Origin: Gammaproteobacteria bacterium
GTDB taxonomy: Bacteria > Pseudomonadota > Gammaproteobacteria > Pseudomonadales > Azotimanducaceae
Direction of reading: 5' to 3'
DNA: 49,259 nucleotides
NCBI GenBank assembly: GCA_009843635.1
Contig: VYDB01000115.1
Span: forward strand, 1 to 49,259
Shown here: positions 28,458 through 37,256 of the stretch, piece after piece
Layout of the letters: every line of letters starts with the position of its first letter
How positions within the stretch are numbered: position 1 is the first letter of the stretch
The notes under the pieces: model-generated
The model's database searches: none
Told to the model about the DNA's origin: nothing
The model's input: the letters and a program-made list of their open reading frames with translations, nothing else
Program-made: the position numbers and the translations under genes

Positions 28458-29537
28458 TTAGGTGGGTCTGGCTGCGGATCCGACCAAACGATCCACTTGA
28501 TGGTCAACCAAAACCCTGATCGCAGGCGCTAGACCGGTCACCACGTGGCATGTTTTGTCGTCCGCCACCAGCTTGCGCAGCATGGGATGCGCTAGGGGTT
28601 CGGCGCGGATGCGGCTCGGGTCCCGGACATCGGCGAGAAAGGCGTCGCTGACGGCGATGATCCCCGGTCCGGCCAAGGAGGCGAGGAGCGTGGCGTCAAC
28701 TACGGATGTGGGCTTCGCGATCTGGGATTCCTCGAATGCCGTGGACTGCACCCCCACCGTCCAGTCCGAGGGCTCCGGCAGCCGAGTCAGGCTGTCGGCC
28801 AGCAGGAAGGCGGCGCAGAGTGTTCGGAAAGCGCGGTCCCGGCCCGCCGCGCCGGGCCTGAAGGTCATCAGCAGGCCTTCTCCAGGCAACAGCCGGCATT
28901 CGGCCCGGTACAGTGCTCCAACCTGCTTGGCGAGGTGCAATCCCTGATTCAAGGCTCGGCTCTGAACGTCGGAGTCGGGCGGCAGGCCGCTGCGTAGGGT
29001 GGCCGCTAGCTGGTAGTGGGCTTCCTGCCTCGCCGCCCGTTCCTTGCGGCGGCCTCGAATGGCGGGAAGCCGGCTCGCCCAGGCAACCAAGAGGGGCAAA
29101 CCCACGATGCCGGCTGCGGTGAGCGCCACCCGGTTCCAATCCATGCCGGCAGCAGGCGCATCAAGCGTGACCCGGGCCAAGCCCACCAACTGGCCGTCGA
29201 AGACGATCTCCTCGGTGAACGGGACGCCTGTCCCCGCCTCACCGGCGGTCGCAAGCAGGCTGCCGTCAAGCCGGTACATGGCGACGCCGCCCACCCCATC
29301 CACTGCGGCCATGCGGTTGGCGATGACGCCAAGCTCAATGTAATCCTGCTCCATCAATCCGTCCACGCTGGCGGCGGCTGCCACGGCGGCCAACTGTGGG
29401 CCCAAAGTGCCACCATCGACCGCAGCAGCAGGGCCATTGCGCCAGACCAGGAACACGAACATGGCGGTCAAGGCCGCTACCGCGAGGGTCTGGACGAAAC
29501 TGGAATTGACCTGCCGAAGCCAACGGGATAGCGTCAA
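28458..29537 (-). CDS. Smp/AhpA (YtjB)-like membrane protein
   Basis: A 359-residue protein with a membrane helix near residues 15-33, a periplasmic segment (about 35-130) and a second helix (about 133-152), then a cytoplasmic region. In E. coli the smp (ytjB) gene lies divergent from serB, the same position as here; layout and position are the reasons for the call, sequence similarity being low. The cytoplasmic part contains a nucleotide-cyclase-like-length fold I cannot identify. The start is TTG at 29537, only 26 bp from the serB TTG start. Function in this family is poorly known. Confidence 0.6.
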   Translation of the reverse strand: MTLSRWLRQVNSSFVQTLAVAALTAMFVFLVWRNGPAAAVDGGTLGPQLAAVAAAASVDGLMEQDYIELGVIANRMAAVDGVGGVAMYRLDGSLLATAGEAGTGVPFTEEIVFDGQLVGLARVTLDAPAAGMDWNRVALTAAGIVGLPLLVAWASRLPAIRGRRKERAARQEAHYQLAATLRSGLPPDSDVQSRALNQGLHLAKQVGALYRAECRLLPGEGLLMTFRPGAAGRDRAFRTLCAAFLLADSLTRLPEPSDWTVGVQSTAFEESQIAKPTSVVDATLLASLAGPGIIAVSDAFLADVRDPSRIRAEPLAHPMLRKLVADDKTCHVVTGLAPAIRVLVDHQVDRLVGSAARPT

Positions 29538-29563
29538 TTGACTTTAACCCCCGGATTGATCGA

Positions 29564-30790
29564 TTGACCGCTGAGATTGCATTGGTGACGGTGTCCGGCA
29601 AGGACAAACCCGGACTGATGGCGATGTTGACATCCCTGCTGGCGCGATATCAAGCGCAGGTGCTCGACATCGGCCAAGCCGTGATTCACGAGGAACTCGC
29701 CCTGGGCTTGCTGGTGCATGTGCCCGAAGGCGCTGACGCGGGCAATCTGCGGGCGGCCCTAGAACAGCTCGCCGCGCAAACTGGCGCCCTTGTTGAAACC
29801 CGCGCAGTTTCCGCAGACGACTACCGTGAGTGGGCAGCGGGCTCCGGCCAACCGCGTCGCGTGATCACTCTGCTGATGCGCGGCGACGCCACGGCGGTGC
29901 TGGGCGCCGTCAGTTCGCTCACCCACCGGCACGGCCTCAACATAGATACAGTGCGGCGCTTATCCGGCCGGCTGCCTCTGGACGAGGCGGCGGCGCCGAA
30001 GCGCCTGTGCGCTGAAATGCGAGTGCGTGGCGCCTTGGCCGAACCCGAGGCCCTGCAGGCCGATCTCATGGCGGCAGCGGCGGAACTCGCCTTCGACTTC
30101 AGCTTGCACGAGGACACGGTCTTTCGCCGCAACCGGCGGCTGGTGGCCTTCGACATGGACTCAACCCTGATCGGCGTCGAGGTCATGGACGAACTCGCCA
30201 TGCGGCACGGCGTCGGCCGCGAAGTCAGCGCCATAACCCGCCGCGCCATGGCCGGAGAGATGGACTTCAAGGCCAGCTTCCGCGCCCGTGCCGCGCTTTT
30301 GGCGGACATGCCCGAGACGACGCTGCACGAGGTGGCCGGCAACGCGGCGCTCAATCCGGGGGCCGGCCGGCTGCTCAAGGCCCTACGCCACTTCGGCTAC
30401 CGGACAGCGATCCTGTCGGGAGGGTTCCAGTACGTCGGCGAACGGCTCAAGGCCCGGCTCGGCATCGACTACGTGTTTGCCAACGAACTCGAAGTCAAGG
30501 ATGGCCTCGTCACGGGCCAAGTGCGCGGCGAGATCATCGACGCGGAACGCAAGGCTGCGCTGCTGCGCCACATTGCGCAACAAGAGGGCATTCGGTTGGC
30601 GCAGACCATTGCCATCGGTGACGGCGCCAACGACCTGCCCATGCTCAGCGCCGCCGGCCTCGGCGTCGCCTACCACGCCAAGCCCGTGGTGCGCCGCACC
30701 GCCAGCCACGCCATCTCCAACTTCGGGCTCGATTCGGTGCTCTACCTGATGGGCTTCAGCGACCGGGACATCGATCAAGCGCTGGCATAG
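29564..30790 (+). CDS. serB: Phosphoserine phosphatase SerB
   Basis: SerB makes L-serine from phosphoserine. The 408-residue protein has two N-terminal ACT-like domains (about residues 3-80 and 98-180) and a HAD phosphatase domain with nucleophile Asp197 in FDMDSTLIG, the SGGFQYV motif and GDGANDLPM. The start is TTG at 29564: no upstream ATG exists in frame and the first internal ATG (29618) would cut the first ACT domain. The double-ACT layout is longer than E. coli SerB (322). Confidence 0.95.
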   Translation: MTAEIALVTVSGKDKPGLMAMLTSLLARYQAQVLDIGQAVIHEELALGLLVHVPEGADAGNLRAALEQLAAQTGALVETRAVSADDYREWAAGSGQPRRVITLLMRGDATAVLGAVSSLTHRHGLNIDTVRRLSGRLPLDEAAAPKRLCAEMRVRGALAEPEALQADLMAAAAELAFDFSLHEDTVFRRNRRLVAFDMDSTLIGVEVMDELAMRHGVGREVSAITRRAMAGEMDFKASFRARAALLADMPETTLHEVAGNAALNPGAGRLLKALRHFGYRTAILSGGFQYVGERLKARLGIDYVFANELEVKDGLVTGQVRGEIIDAERKAALLRHIAQQEGIRLAQTIAIGDGANDLPMLSAAGLGVAYHAKPVVRRTASHAISNFGLDSVLYLMGFSDRDIDQALA

Positions 30791-30805
30791 TGCTCTGTCA
30801 ACCCA

Positions 30806-32338
30806 CTAGTACGCATAGCTGGCCTGCAGCCCCAAGGGCAGGCCAATCGCCCAATAGGCGAGCAGGAAGCCGGTCCAGGCGACCAGGAAGACGATGGCGT
30901 AGGGCAGCATCATGGACAGCACGGTACCGATGCCGGCGTCCTTGACGTAGCGCTGGCAGAAGACCACGACCAGCGGGAAGTAGGGCATGAGGGGCGTGAT
31001 GATGTTGGTGGAGGAGTCGCCGACCCGATAGGCTGCTTGGGTGAGGTCCGGCGACAGGCCGAGCTGCATCAGCATGGGCACCAGGATCGGCGCCAGCAGC
31101 GCCCACTTCGCCGAGGCGGAGCCGACGAACAGGTTGATCACCCCGGTGATCAGGATGACGCCCACCACCGTGATGAAAGCGGGCAGCGCCGCCGCCTTGA
31201 GCAGCGCCGCGCCCTCCAGCGCGATCAGCGCGCCGAGGTTGGAGCGCCCGAACTCGGCGATGAAGAGCGAGGCGAAAAACGCCATCACCAAGTAGTAGGC
31301 GAGGCCGCTCATCGCTTGGGTCATGCCGGCGATGAGGTCCCGGTGGCCGGCGATGGTTTTTGCGACGTAGCCGAAGACGACGCCGGGGATCAGGAAGACG
31401 AGGAAGATGAGCGGCACGATGCTGCGCATCAGCGGCGCCGCGCCGACCGTGAGCTGACCGTCCGCAGCCCGCCAAGGGGAGCTTTCGGGGAGTGCGCTGA
31501 CGAACAGCGCGAGGAGCGCCAGTCCCATCGCTGCCAAGGCCGCGATCAAGCCTCGCCGCTCATCGGCGGTCAAGGGGTTAAGCTCGGGCGCTTGGGCCAG
31601 GTCGCCGTCCAGCGCCGTCCCGGACAGGCGCGGCTCGATCACCCGGTCGGTCAGGTACCAGCCGAGCCCCACGATGAGCGCCGTGGATGCGGACGTGAAG
31701 AACCAGTTGTTCAAGGGATTCAACTGGATGTCTGGATCAATGATCTGGGCCCCCGCCTGGGTGATGCCCTGCAGCATTGGGTCCAGCGCCGAAGGCACGA
31801 AGTTGGCGCTGAACCCCCCCGACACCCCGGCGAAGGCGGCGGCTATGCCAGCCAGCGGATGGCGTCCGGCGGCCTGAAAGATCACCGCGCCGAGCGGGAT
31901 CACCAACACGTAGCCGGCATCCACCGCGGTGTGGCTGATGATGGCGATCAGCAGCAGCATGGGCGTGACCACCGCCTTGGACGTCAAGTTCATCAGTGCC
32001 TTCAAACCGGTGCGGATGAAGCCTGTGTGGTCGGCGACGCCGATGCCGAGCATGGCGAGCAGCACCACGCCGAGGGGATGAAAGCCGACGAAAGTGGCGA
32101 CCATCCCGGACAGGAACTGCGTCAATTGGCTGGGCGTGGCTAGGTTTTGGATTTCAAGGGGGGTGCCGGTGCGCGGGTCGATGTGCGAGTAGCTGAACTG
32201 CGCCAGTGCCGCCGAGAGTATCCAGACGGCAATCAGCAGAAGCAGAAACAGCACCGCCGGATCCGGCAGCCGGTTGCCGAGCGCCTCGACCCGATCAAGC
32301 AGCCGAACCAGCCGAGCGGCCCGCCGGGCTTCGTTCAT
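30806..32338 (-). CDS. AbgT-family transporter
   Basis: A 510-residue inner-membrane protein of the AbgT family (p-aminobenzoyl-glutamate transport in E. coli; antibiotic efflux in some members). Many hydrophobic helices and the family stretches [19 protein letters not shown] and [16 protein letters not shown] are present. I prefer the ATG at 32338, preceded by GAGG; a TTG at 32353 adds five residues. It is convergent with serB (15-bp gap) and divergent from efp. The substrate is not deducible. Confidence 0.9.
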   Translation of the reverse strand: MNEARRAARLVRLLDRVEALGNRLPDPAVLFLLLLIAVWILSAALAQFSYSHIDPRTGTPLEIQNLATPSQLTQFLSGMVATFVGFHPLGVVLLAMLGIGVADHTGFIRTGLKALMNLTSKAVVTPMLLLIAIISHTAVDAGYVLVIPLGAVIFQAAGRHPLAGIAAAFAGVSGGFSANFVPSALDPMLQGITQAGAQIIDPDIQLNPLNNWFFTSASTALIVGLGWYLTDRVIEPRLSGTALDGDLAQAPELNPLTADERRGLIAALAAMGLALLALFVSALPESSPWRAADGQLTVGAAPLMRSIVPLIFLVFLIPGVVFGYVAKTIAGHRDLIAGMTQAMSGLAYYLVMAFFASLFIAEFGRSNLGALIALEGAALLKAAALPAFITVVGVILITGVINLFVGSASAKWALLAPILVPMLMQLGLSPDLTQAAYRVGDSSTNIITPLMPYFPLVVVFCQRYVKDAGIGTVLSMMLPYAIVFLVAWTGFLLAYWAIGLPLGLQASYAY

Positions 32339-32372
32339 CCTCGCGTTCCCCAAGCAGTGCAGTGCAGCGCAA

Positions 32373-32381
32373 TGCTATCAT
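32373..32381 (+). promoter_or_regulatory. Extended -10 box at the efp start
   Basis: TGCTATCAT is an extended -10 element (TG, one base, TATCAT). It ends 6 nt before the efp ATG, so the transcript would begin at or next to the start codon. Confidence 0.45.
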
Positions 32382-32387
32382 TCGCCG

Positions 32388-32954
32388 ATGGCCCGTTACG
32401 CCACCAACGAATTCCGCGCCGGCCTCAAGGTGCTGCTGGAAGGGGATCCTTGCTCGATCCTGGACAATGAGTTCGTCAAGCCGGGAAAGGGTCAGGCATT
32501 CAATCGCGTCAAGTTCCGCAACCTCAAGACCGGACGGGTCTGGGAGCGGACCTTCAAGTCCGGCGAATCCATCGAAGCCGCCGACGTGATGGAGCTTTCC
32601 ATGGAGTATCTGTACAGCGACGGCGAGTTCCACCACTTCATGAAGACCGACGGCAGCTACGAACAAGCCGCCGCTTCGGCGGCGGCGGTGGCCGAAGCCC
32701 TGCCGTGGATCAAGGAGCAGGATGTCTGCCAAGTGACGTTGTGGAACGACGACCCGATTTCCGTCACTGCGCCCAACTTCGTGACGCTGGAAGTGACAGA
32801 GACCGATCCGGGCCTCAAGGGCGACACGGCCGCCGGCGGCACCAAGCCCGCCACCCTGTCCACCGGCACCGTCATCCGGGTGCCACTGTTCGTCAACATC
32901 GGCGACGTGCTCAAGATCGACACCCGCAGCGGCGAGTACGTCAGCCGGGCCTAA
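32388..32954 (+). CDS. efp: Elongation factor P
   Basis: EF-P relieves ribosome stalling at polyproline motifs. The 188-residue protein has the modified-loop motif VKPGKGQAF with Lys34 as the beta-lysylation site, matching the EpmA type. The ATG at 32388 gives the standard length; the open frame continues upstream without family similarity. The cognate lysyltransferase gene epmA starts 4 nt after its stop, a helpful operon. Confidence 0.98.
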   Translation: MARYATNEFRAGLKVLLEGDPCSILDNEFVKPGKGQAFNRVKFRNLKTGRVWERTFKSGESIEAADVMELSMEYLYSDGEFHHFMKTDGSYEQAAASAAAVAEALPWIKEQDVCQVTLWNDDPISVTAPNFVTLEVTETDPGLKGDTAAGGTKPATLSTGTVIRVPLFVNIGDVLKIDTRSGEYVSRA

Positions 32955-32958
32955 GCCC

Positions 32959-33879
32959 TTGAGTCTCCATGACGACTGGCGCCCCACCTGCTCGGTAGCC
33001 GCGCTCCGGGCGCGGGCTAAGCTGCTCGCCCAAACTCGCGCCTTCTTTGCCGAACGGGACGTCATCGAAGTGCAGACGCCCACCTTGGGCCGCACTTCCG
33101 TCACCGAACCGCAGATCGAAAGCCTGCGCACCCAGTGCGGCGCATTCCTGCAGACCTCCCCGGAACACTACATGAAACGCCTGCTGGCGGCGGGTGCGCC
33201 GTCGATCTACCAACTGGGTCCGGTGTACCGGGCGGGCGAGTCCGGGCGCCTGCACCAAGAGGAGTTCACGATGCTGGAGTGGTACCGGCTCGGCTTCGAC
33301 GACCAAGCGCTGATGGCGGAGGTGTCGGACCTGATCGACCGCCTGCTTGGCCCCGCGTCCTATGAACGGATGACCTACGAATCATTGGTGGGCACCGTTC
33401 ACGGAGAGCCAGCGGAATTGGATCTGGCCTATGCCGAAGCCGTTGGAGCCTTGGGTTCGGTGCGCTGCTTCGTCACCGACTATCCGGCCAATCAAGCGGC
33501 ATTGGCCCGCGTCCGGGGCGATGGTGGCCAATTCCGCGGCGATAACGGCCATTTCCGCGGCGATAACGGCCATTTCCGCGGCGATAACGCCGACGACGCC
33601 CGTGCGGCGCGCTTCGAACTCATCATCGACGGGGTGGAAATCGCCAACGGCTACCATGAACTGACGGATGCCGTCGAACTGGGCGCCCGCATGGCGCGGG
33701 ACAATCAGCAACGCCTTGATGCGAGGCGCGAGCCCATGGCCCCCGACGAGCGCCTGTTGGCCGCCATGGAAGCGGGCCTGCCGGAATGCGCTGGCGTGGC
33801 CATCGGCGTGGACCGATTGGTCATGCTGGCTCTGGGCGCTTCAAGCCTTGCTGAGGTGGTGCCCTTTGCCGATCGTTGA
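32959..33879 (+). CDS. epmA: EF-P lysine lysyltransferase EpmA
   Basis: A 306-residue class II lysyl-tRNA-synthetase paralogue that attaches (R)-beta-lysine to EF-P Lys34. Class II motifs are visible: EFTMLEWYR (residues 102-110) and, near the C-terminus, GVAIGVDRLVMLALG. The start is TTG at 32959; no in-frame ATG fits. A three-unit 21-bp tandem repeat inserts about 23 residues (188-210, unit DNGHFRG) just before the conserved ARAARFE...GVEIANGYHELTD segment, in a place where E. coli EpmA has a short loop. The lysine 2,3-aminomutase gene epmB is not in the window. Confidence 0.94.
   Translation: MSLHDDWRPTCSVAALRARAKLLAQTRAFFAERDVIEVQTPTLGRTSVTEPQIESLRTQCGAFLQTSPEHYMKRLLAAGAPSIYQLGPVYRAGESGRLHQEEFTMLEWYRLGFDDQALMAEVSDLIDRLLGPASYERMTYESLVGTVHGEPAELDLAYAEAVGALGSVRCFVTDYPANQAALARVRGDGGQFRGDNGHFRGDNGHFRGDNADDARAARFELIIDGVEIANGYHELTDAVELGARMARDNQQRLDARREPMAPDERLLAAMEAGLPECAGVAIGVDRLVMLALGASSLAEVVPFADR
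33520..33588 (+). repeat. In-frame 21-bp tandem repeat in epmA
   Basis: Unit copies at 33520-33540, 33541-33561 and 33562-33582, followed by 6 bases of a fourth (33583-33588). Copies 2 and 3 are identical; copy 1 differs at a few positions. Each unit begins GATAACGGCC (GATGGTGGCC in copy 1), ends TTCCGCGGC and encodes seven residues. Confidence 0.85.
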
Positions 33880-33886
33880 CAGAAAA

Positions 33887-34708
33887 CTAGATCCAGCGGC
33901 CGATGGGCATCCCCATGCGAACCTTTTGGCCAGCCTTGAGCGCATCGAGTTCGCTGACCTTTGGCGGGCAGCAGAGAATCGCTGTTGAGCCGAGCAAAAA
34001 GCGCCCCAGTTCCGCACCCCGCTCAAGCGATGTGCTGGGCCTGATCGTCTCGGCCCGGCTATAAGGGGACTGCGGCCCGGGCCAAGGCGTGGCGATGCTG
34101 CCCACGATCAAGGCGCCGACCAGCACCACCAGCATGTCGCCAAAGTCGGTGCGCAAACGGCATACGAGACGCTCATTGCGGCAGAACAGGCCCTCCACAG
34201 TGTTCTCAGTGGCGGCGTTGACGGAAAACAGGGCGCCCGGAATGGCCCGCGCATCGGTTAGGCGGCCCGTGGCGGGCGCATGGACCCGGTGATAGTCCCG
34301 AGGGGCCAGGTAAATGGTGGCGAATTGGCCGCCATCGAACCCCTCGCCAAGTTCGTGGGCTAGGCCCGCCAGGGAGTAGCGCCAGCCCTTGGCCTGCAGC
34401 ATCCGCCCGCCCTCGATGCGGCCGCTTTGGCTGATGGTGCCGTCGGCTGGGCAGCAGATCCTGCGCTCATCGTCCGGCAGGGGACGCGCGCCCGGCTTCA
34501 ATTCCCGGGTGAAGAAGTCGTTGAACGAAAGATAGTCTGTGAGGTTGCCGCGTGCCGCCTCGCTGAGGTCAACCTGGTAGGCGGCCGCGAAGGCGCGCAT
34601 CAGCGGCATTTTGATCCAAGGTGCGGTGGCGTTGCCCAGCCAGCCTGCAGCCCGGCTTAAGCCCTGCTGCGGCAAAAGCCGCTGGACGGCAGCAAAAACC
34701 TCATCCAC
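33887..34708 (-). CDS. psd: Phosphatidylserine decarboxylase
   Basis: Makes phosphatidylethanolamine at the inner membrane. The 273-residue proenzyme has the self-cleavage motif L239-G-S-T with Ser241 as the future pyruvoyl residue, and PRDYHRVHAP for the catalytic His. The GTG at 34708 overlaps the sulfurtransferase stop by 8 bp and gives the family length (about 285); the frame is open further upstream but reads an antisense-free overlap with rhdA. It is convergent with epmA, 7 bp apart. Confidence 0.96.
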   Translation of the reverse strand: MDEVFAAVQRLLPQQGLSRAAGWLGNATAPWIKMPLMRAFAAAYQVDLSEAARGNLTDYLSFNDFFTRELKPGARPLPDDERRICCPADGTISQSGRIEGGRMLQAKGWRYSLAGLAHELGEGFDGGQFATIYLAPRDYHRVHAPATGRLTDARAIPGALFSVNAATENTVEGLFCRNERLVCRLRTDFGDMLVVLVGALIVGSIATPWPGPQSPYSRAETIRPSTSLERGAELGRFLLGSTAILCCPPKVSELDALKAGQKVRMGMPIGRWI

Positions 34709-35522
34709 GGGCAGCCTCCGGTCCTCCCGTGGCGACGGGCAGGTCGTTGCTATTGCCCCACTCCGACCAAGAGCCGTGGTAGGCGCGAATGCGCGCAAAC
34801 CCCAGCAAGCGGCCAACCATGTAGGACAGCCCCGACCGGTGATGGGTCTGGCAGTGGGTGATGATGGACTTGTCGGCAGTGATTCCGTGCTGGCCCAGCA
34901 ACGCCTCGATATCGGGAACCAAGCGCTGGTGGTCGTGCGGATTCTTGAGCTCCAGCCAGTCGAGATGCACGGCTCCCGGCACATGGCCGGCGCGTTGGGC
35001 TGCCCGGCGTTCGCCGCGATATTCGGCCAGCGAGCGGACATCCCAGATCACTTGCTCGGGATCGTCGATGGCGCGCAGCACATCCTCCGCTTCCGCCACC
35101 GGCGACCGGTCAATGTCCAGCGCCACTGAAGATGGGCTGGTTTGCCGCCCGGCGCCCCGCTCAAGGGGCCGGCGTGCCGCCACCCAAGCCTGAATGCCGC
35201 CATTGAGGTAACGCCAGCGCCGATGGCCAATGACGTCCAATGTCCAAAGAAAGCGGCCCGCCCAACCGCCGCCTTCGTCATCATAGGCGACGATGTTGAG
35301 ATCCGGCCGATAGCCCAAACGCCCGAACAGCCCGTTCAAGCGCCCCAAGTCCGGCAGCCGCCCGGTGGCGGGGGCAACGCCGCCGACCAACTCGGCCGGC
35401 GCCACGTGCACGGAACCAGGGATATGCCCGGCGGCGAAAGCCGGCGCCTCGGCCACGTACACCACCAACAGGCTCGAATTCGGTTCAAAGGCCCCAGCCT
35501 CCACCAAGCCAACGTCTTCCAT
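34701..35522 (-). CDS. rhdA: Thiosulfate sulfurtransferase (RhdA-type rhodanese)
   Basis: A 273-residue tandem-rhodanese protein. The catalytic loop is HCQTHHRSG with Cys224, the same loop as Azotobacter vinelandii RhdA, distinct from the CRKGVTA-type loops of mitochondrial rhodanese. It transfers sulfane sulfur to cyanide or thiol acceptors. The ATG at 35522 gives the family length (271 in A. vinelandii); earlier in-frame starts (35552, 35606) add non-conserved residues. psd follows with an 8-bp overlap and orn is divergent, a combination known in pseudomonads. Confidence 0.92.
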   Translation of the reverse strand: MEDVGLVEAGAFEPNSSLLVVYVAEAPAFAAGHIPGSVHVAPAELVGGVAPATGRLPDLGRLNGLFGRLGYRPDLNIVAYDDEGGGWAGRFLWTLDVIGHRRWRYLNGGIQAWVAARRPLERGAGRQTSPSSVALDIDRSPVAEAEDVLRAIDDPEQVIWDVRSLAEYRGERRAAQRAGHVPGAVHLDWLELKNPHDHQRLVPDIEALLGQHGITADKSIITHCQTHHRSGLSYMVGRLLGFARIRAYHGSWSEWGNSNDLPVATGGPEAARG

Positions 35523-35624
35523 GTTGCTACCGGGGCGTCCCCCAACGTGCATCAGGCGGCCAATGGTACAGGCTAAATGCCCTTTTGGAGTATCCTCGCC
35601 CGGCACCCATCAGGCGGGAGAGTC

Positions 35625-36161
35625 GTGGCCGCACACTTGGTTTGGATCGACTTGGAGATGACCGGGCTTGACCCGGAGCGGGACGTCATCCTCGAAATCG
35701 CCACCATCATCACCGACGATGCTTTGCGTGAAGTGGCCGTGGGGCCGGAATTGGCCATTGCGGCATCCCCAGCGCAACTCGATGCCATGGACGAATGGAA
35801 TCAGACCCACCACGGCGCCTCCGGCCTCATCGACCGGGTGCGCCGCAGTCCCCATGCCATGGCCGATGCGGAACGCTTGACCTTGGACTTTGTGAAGCAG
35901 CACGTCGCTGCCGACGCGGCGCCGCTGTGCGGCAACACCATCTGGCAGGACCGCCGCTTCCTCGCCCGCCACATGCCGGCGCTGGAGCGCCACCTGCACT
36001 ACCGCAACATCGATGTGAGCAGCATCAAGGAACTGGCCCGCCGCTGGCGCCCCGACTTGGCGGAAGGATTCACCAAGCGCAACGCGCACCGGGCGCTGGC
36101 CGACATTCGGGAGTCCATAGCCGAACTGGCCTACTACCGGGAGCTCTTTTTTCGCCTTTGA
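35625..36161 (+). CDS. orn: Oligoribonuclease
   Basis: A DEDD-type 3'-5' exonuclease that degrades nanoRNAs (2-5 nt) and pGpG. The 178-residue protein begins LVWIDLEMTGLDP with the first catalytic Asp-Glu pair, and keeps GNTIWQDRRFL and HRALADIRESI. The GTG at 35625 is preceded by GGGAG; the upstream open frame is not conserved. It is convergent with queG (7-bp gap). Confidence 0.97.
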   Translation: MAAHLVWIDLEMTGLDPERDVILEIATIITDDALREVAVGPELAIAASPAQLDAMDEWNQTHHGASGLIDRVRRSPHAMADAERLTLDFVKQHVAADAAPLCGNTIWQDRRFLARHMPALERHLHYRNIDVSSIKELARRWRPDLAEGFTKRNAHRALADIRESIAELAYYRELFFRL

Positions 36162-36168
36162 GCCGAAT

Positions 36169-37233
36169 TCAGGGAGCGTCCAGGCGTTCCAAGGCCCAGT
36201 CGATGTGCTCGCGCAGCAGATCCGAGGCGCCGCTGCGGGCTTCCCGAAGCGCCGCTTTGGCCTCCAGGCTGGGCGGTCCGTTGCCCAAGGCCACAGCCAA
36301 GTTGCGCCGCCAGCCTTCGTAGCCTGGCCGGCGTAGGGCGGAGCCTTCGGTGCGGCGCAGGAAAGTGGCTTCGTCCCAGCGAAAGAGCTCGACAAGTGAG
36401 GCCGCGTCCAAGCCGTGGCGGGGCTTGAAGTCCGCCTCGTTGGTGGTGGGTGCGTCCCGGTTCCACGGGCAGCAGAGCTGGCAGTCGTCGCAGCCAAAGA
36501 CGCGGTTGCCGATCAGCGGGCGCAACTCAACGGGGATCGGGCTTCTGTGTTCGATGGTGATGTAGGAGATGCAGCGGCGGGCATCAATGACCTTGTCGCC
36601 GACGATGGCGCCCGTGGGACAGTGGTTCATGCACGCCCGGCAGGCGCCGCAGCGGTTCGGTTCGCTTGTTGAAGTCTCAGGCAACGGCAGATTGGTGTAG
36701 ATTTCGCCGAGAAAGAACCAACTGCCAGCCTCGGGGTGGATCAACAAGCTGTGCTTGCCCATCCAGCCTAGGCCTGCGTGTTCAGCCAACGCCTTCTCCA
36801 GCACCGGGGCACTGTCGGTGAAGGCGCGAAAGCGGGCGTCCAGGGCTTGGGCGGCATCGTTGATCCGCAGGGCCAGCTTCGCCAAACGGCGGCGCAGCAC
36901 CTTGTGGTAGTCACGGCCGAGGGCATAGCGGGAGACGTAGGCTTGGTCTGATCGCTCCAGGACACGCAGTGGCGCAGCCCCTTCGGCCAAGTAGTTCATG
37001 CGTGCCGAAATGACGGCGCAAGTTCCCGCCTCGAGGCGCTCAGGATGCAGCCGCTTGTCGAGATTGCGGGCCATGTAGCCCATCTCGCCGTGGAATCCCT
37101 TGGCCAGCCATTCGCGCACATGGGGTTCATGGGCCGACAGATCCACATGGGTGATGCCGATCTGCTGGAAGCCGAGTTCCCGTGCCCAATCCTTGATGGC
37201 CGCTGCGGTTGGTAACTGGGGTCGGTCGGCCAT
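36169..37233 (-). CDS. queG: Epoxyqueuosine reductase QueG
   Basis: QueG performs the last step of queuosine synthesis in tRNA, reducing epoxyqueuosine with cobalamin and two [4Fe-4S] clusters. The 354-residue protein has cluster ligands in CGACRACMNHCPTG (Cys195, 198, 201, 205) and CDDCQLCCPWN (Cys248, 251, 254/255) plus Cys221, and a candidate catalytic Asp140 in FTDSAPVLE. A TATACT box ends 7 nt before its ATG. It is divergent from nnr with 23 bp between the starts. Confidence 0.97.
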   Translation of the reverse strand: MADRPQLPTAAAIKDWARELGFQQIGITHVDLSAHEPHVREWLAKGFHGEMGYMARNLDKRLHPERLEAGTCAVISARMNYLAEGAAPLRVLERSDQAYVSRYALGRDYHKVLRRRLAKLALRINDAAQALDARFRAFTDSAPVLEKALAEHAGLGWMGKHSLLIHPEAGSWFFLGEIYTNLPLPETSTSEPNRCGACRACMNHCPTGAIVGDKVIDARRCISYITIEHRSPIPVELRPLIGNRVFGCDDCQLCCPWNRDAPTTNEADFKPRHGLDAASLVELFRWDEATFLRRTEGSALRRPGYEGWRRNLAVALGNGPPSLEAKAALREARSGASDLLREHIDWALERLDAP

Positions 37234-37240
37234 GTAGCGC

Positions 37241-37248
37241 AGTATAAT
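37241..37248. promoter_or_regulatory. Overlapping divergent -10 boxes (queG and nnr)
   Basis: Plus strand: TATAAT at 37243-37248, 8 nt before the nnr GTG. Minus strand: TATACT at 37246-37241, 7 nt before the queG ATG. The two hexamers share four base pairs, so both promoters cannot be used on one DNA molecule at once. Confidence 0.5.
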
Positions 37249-37256
37249 CCGGTTCC

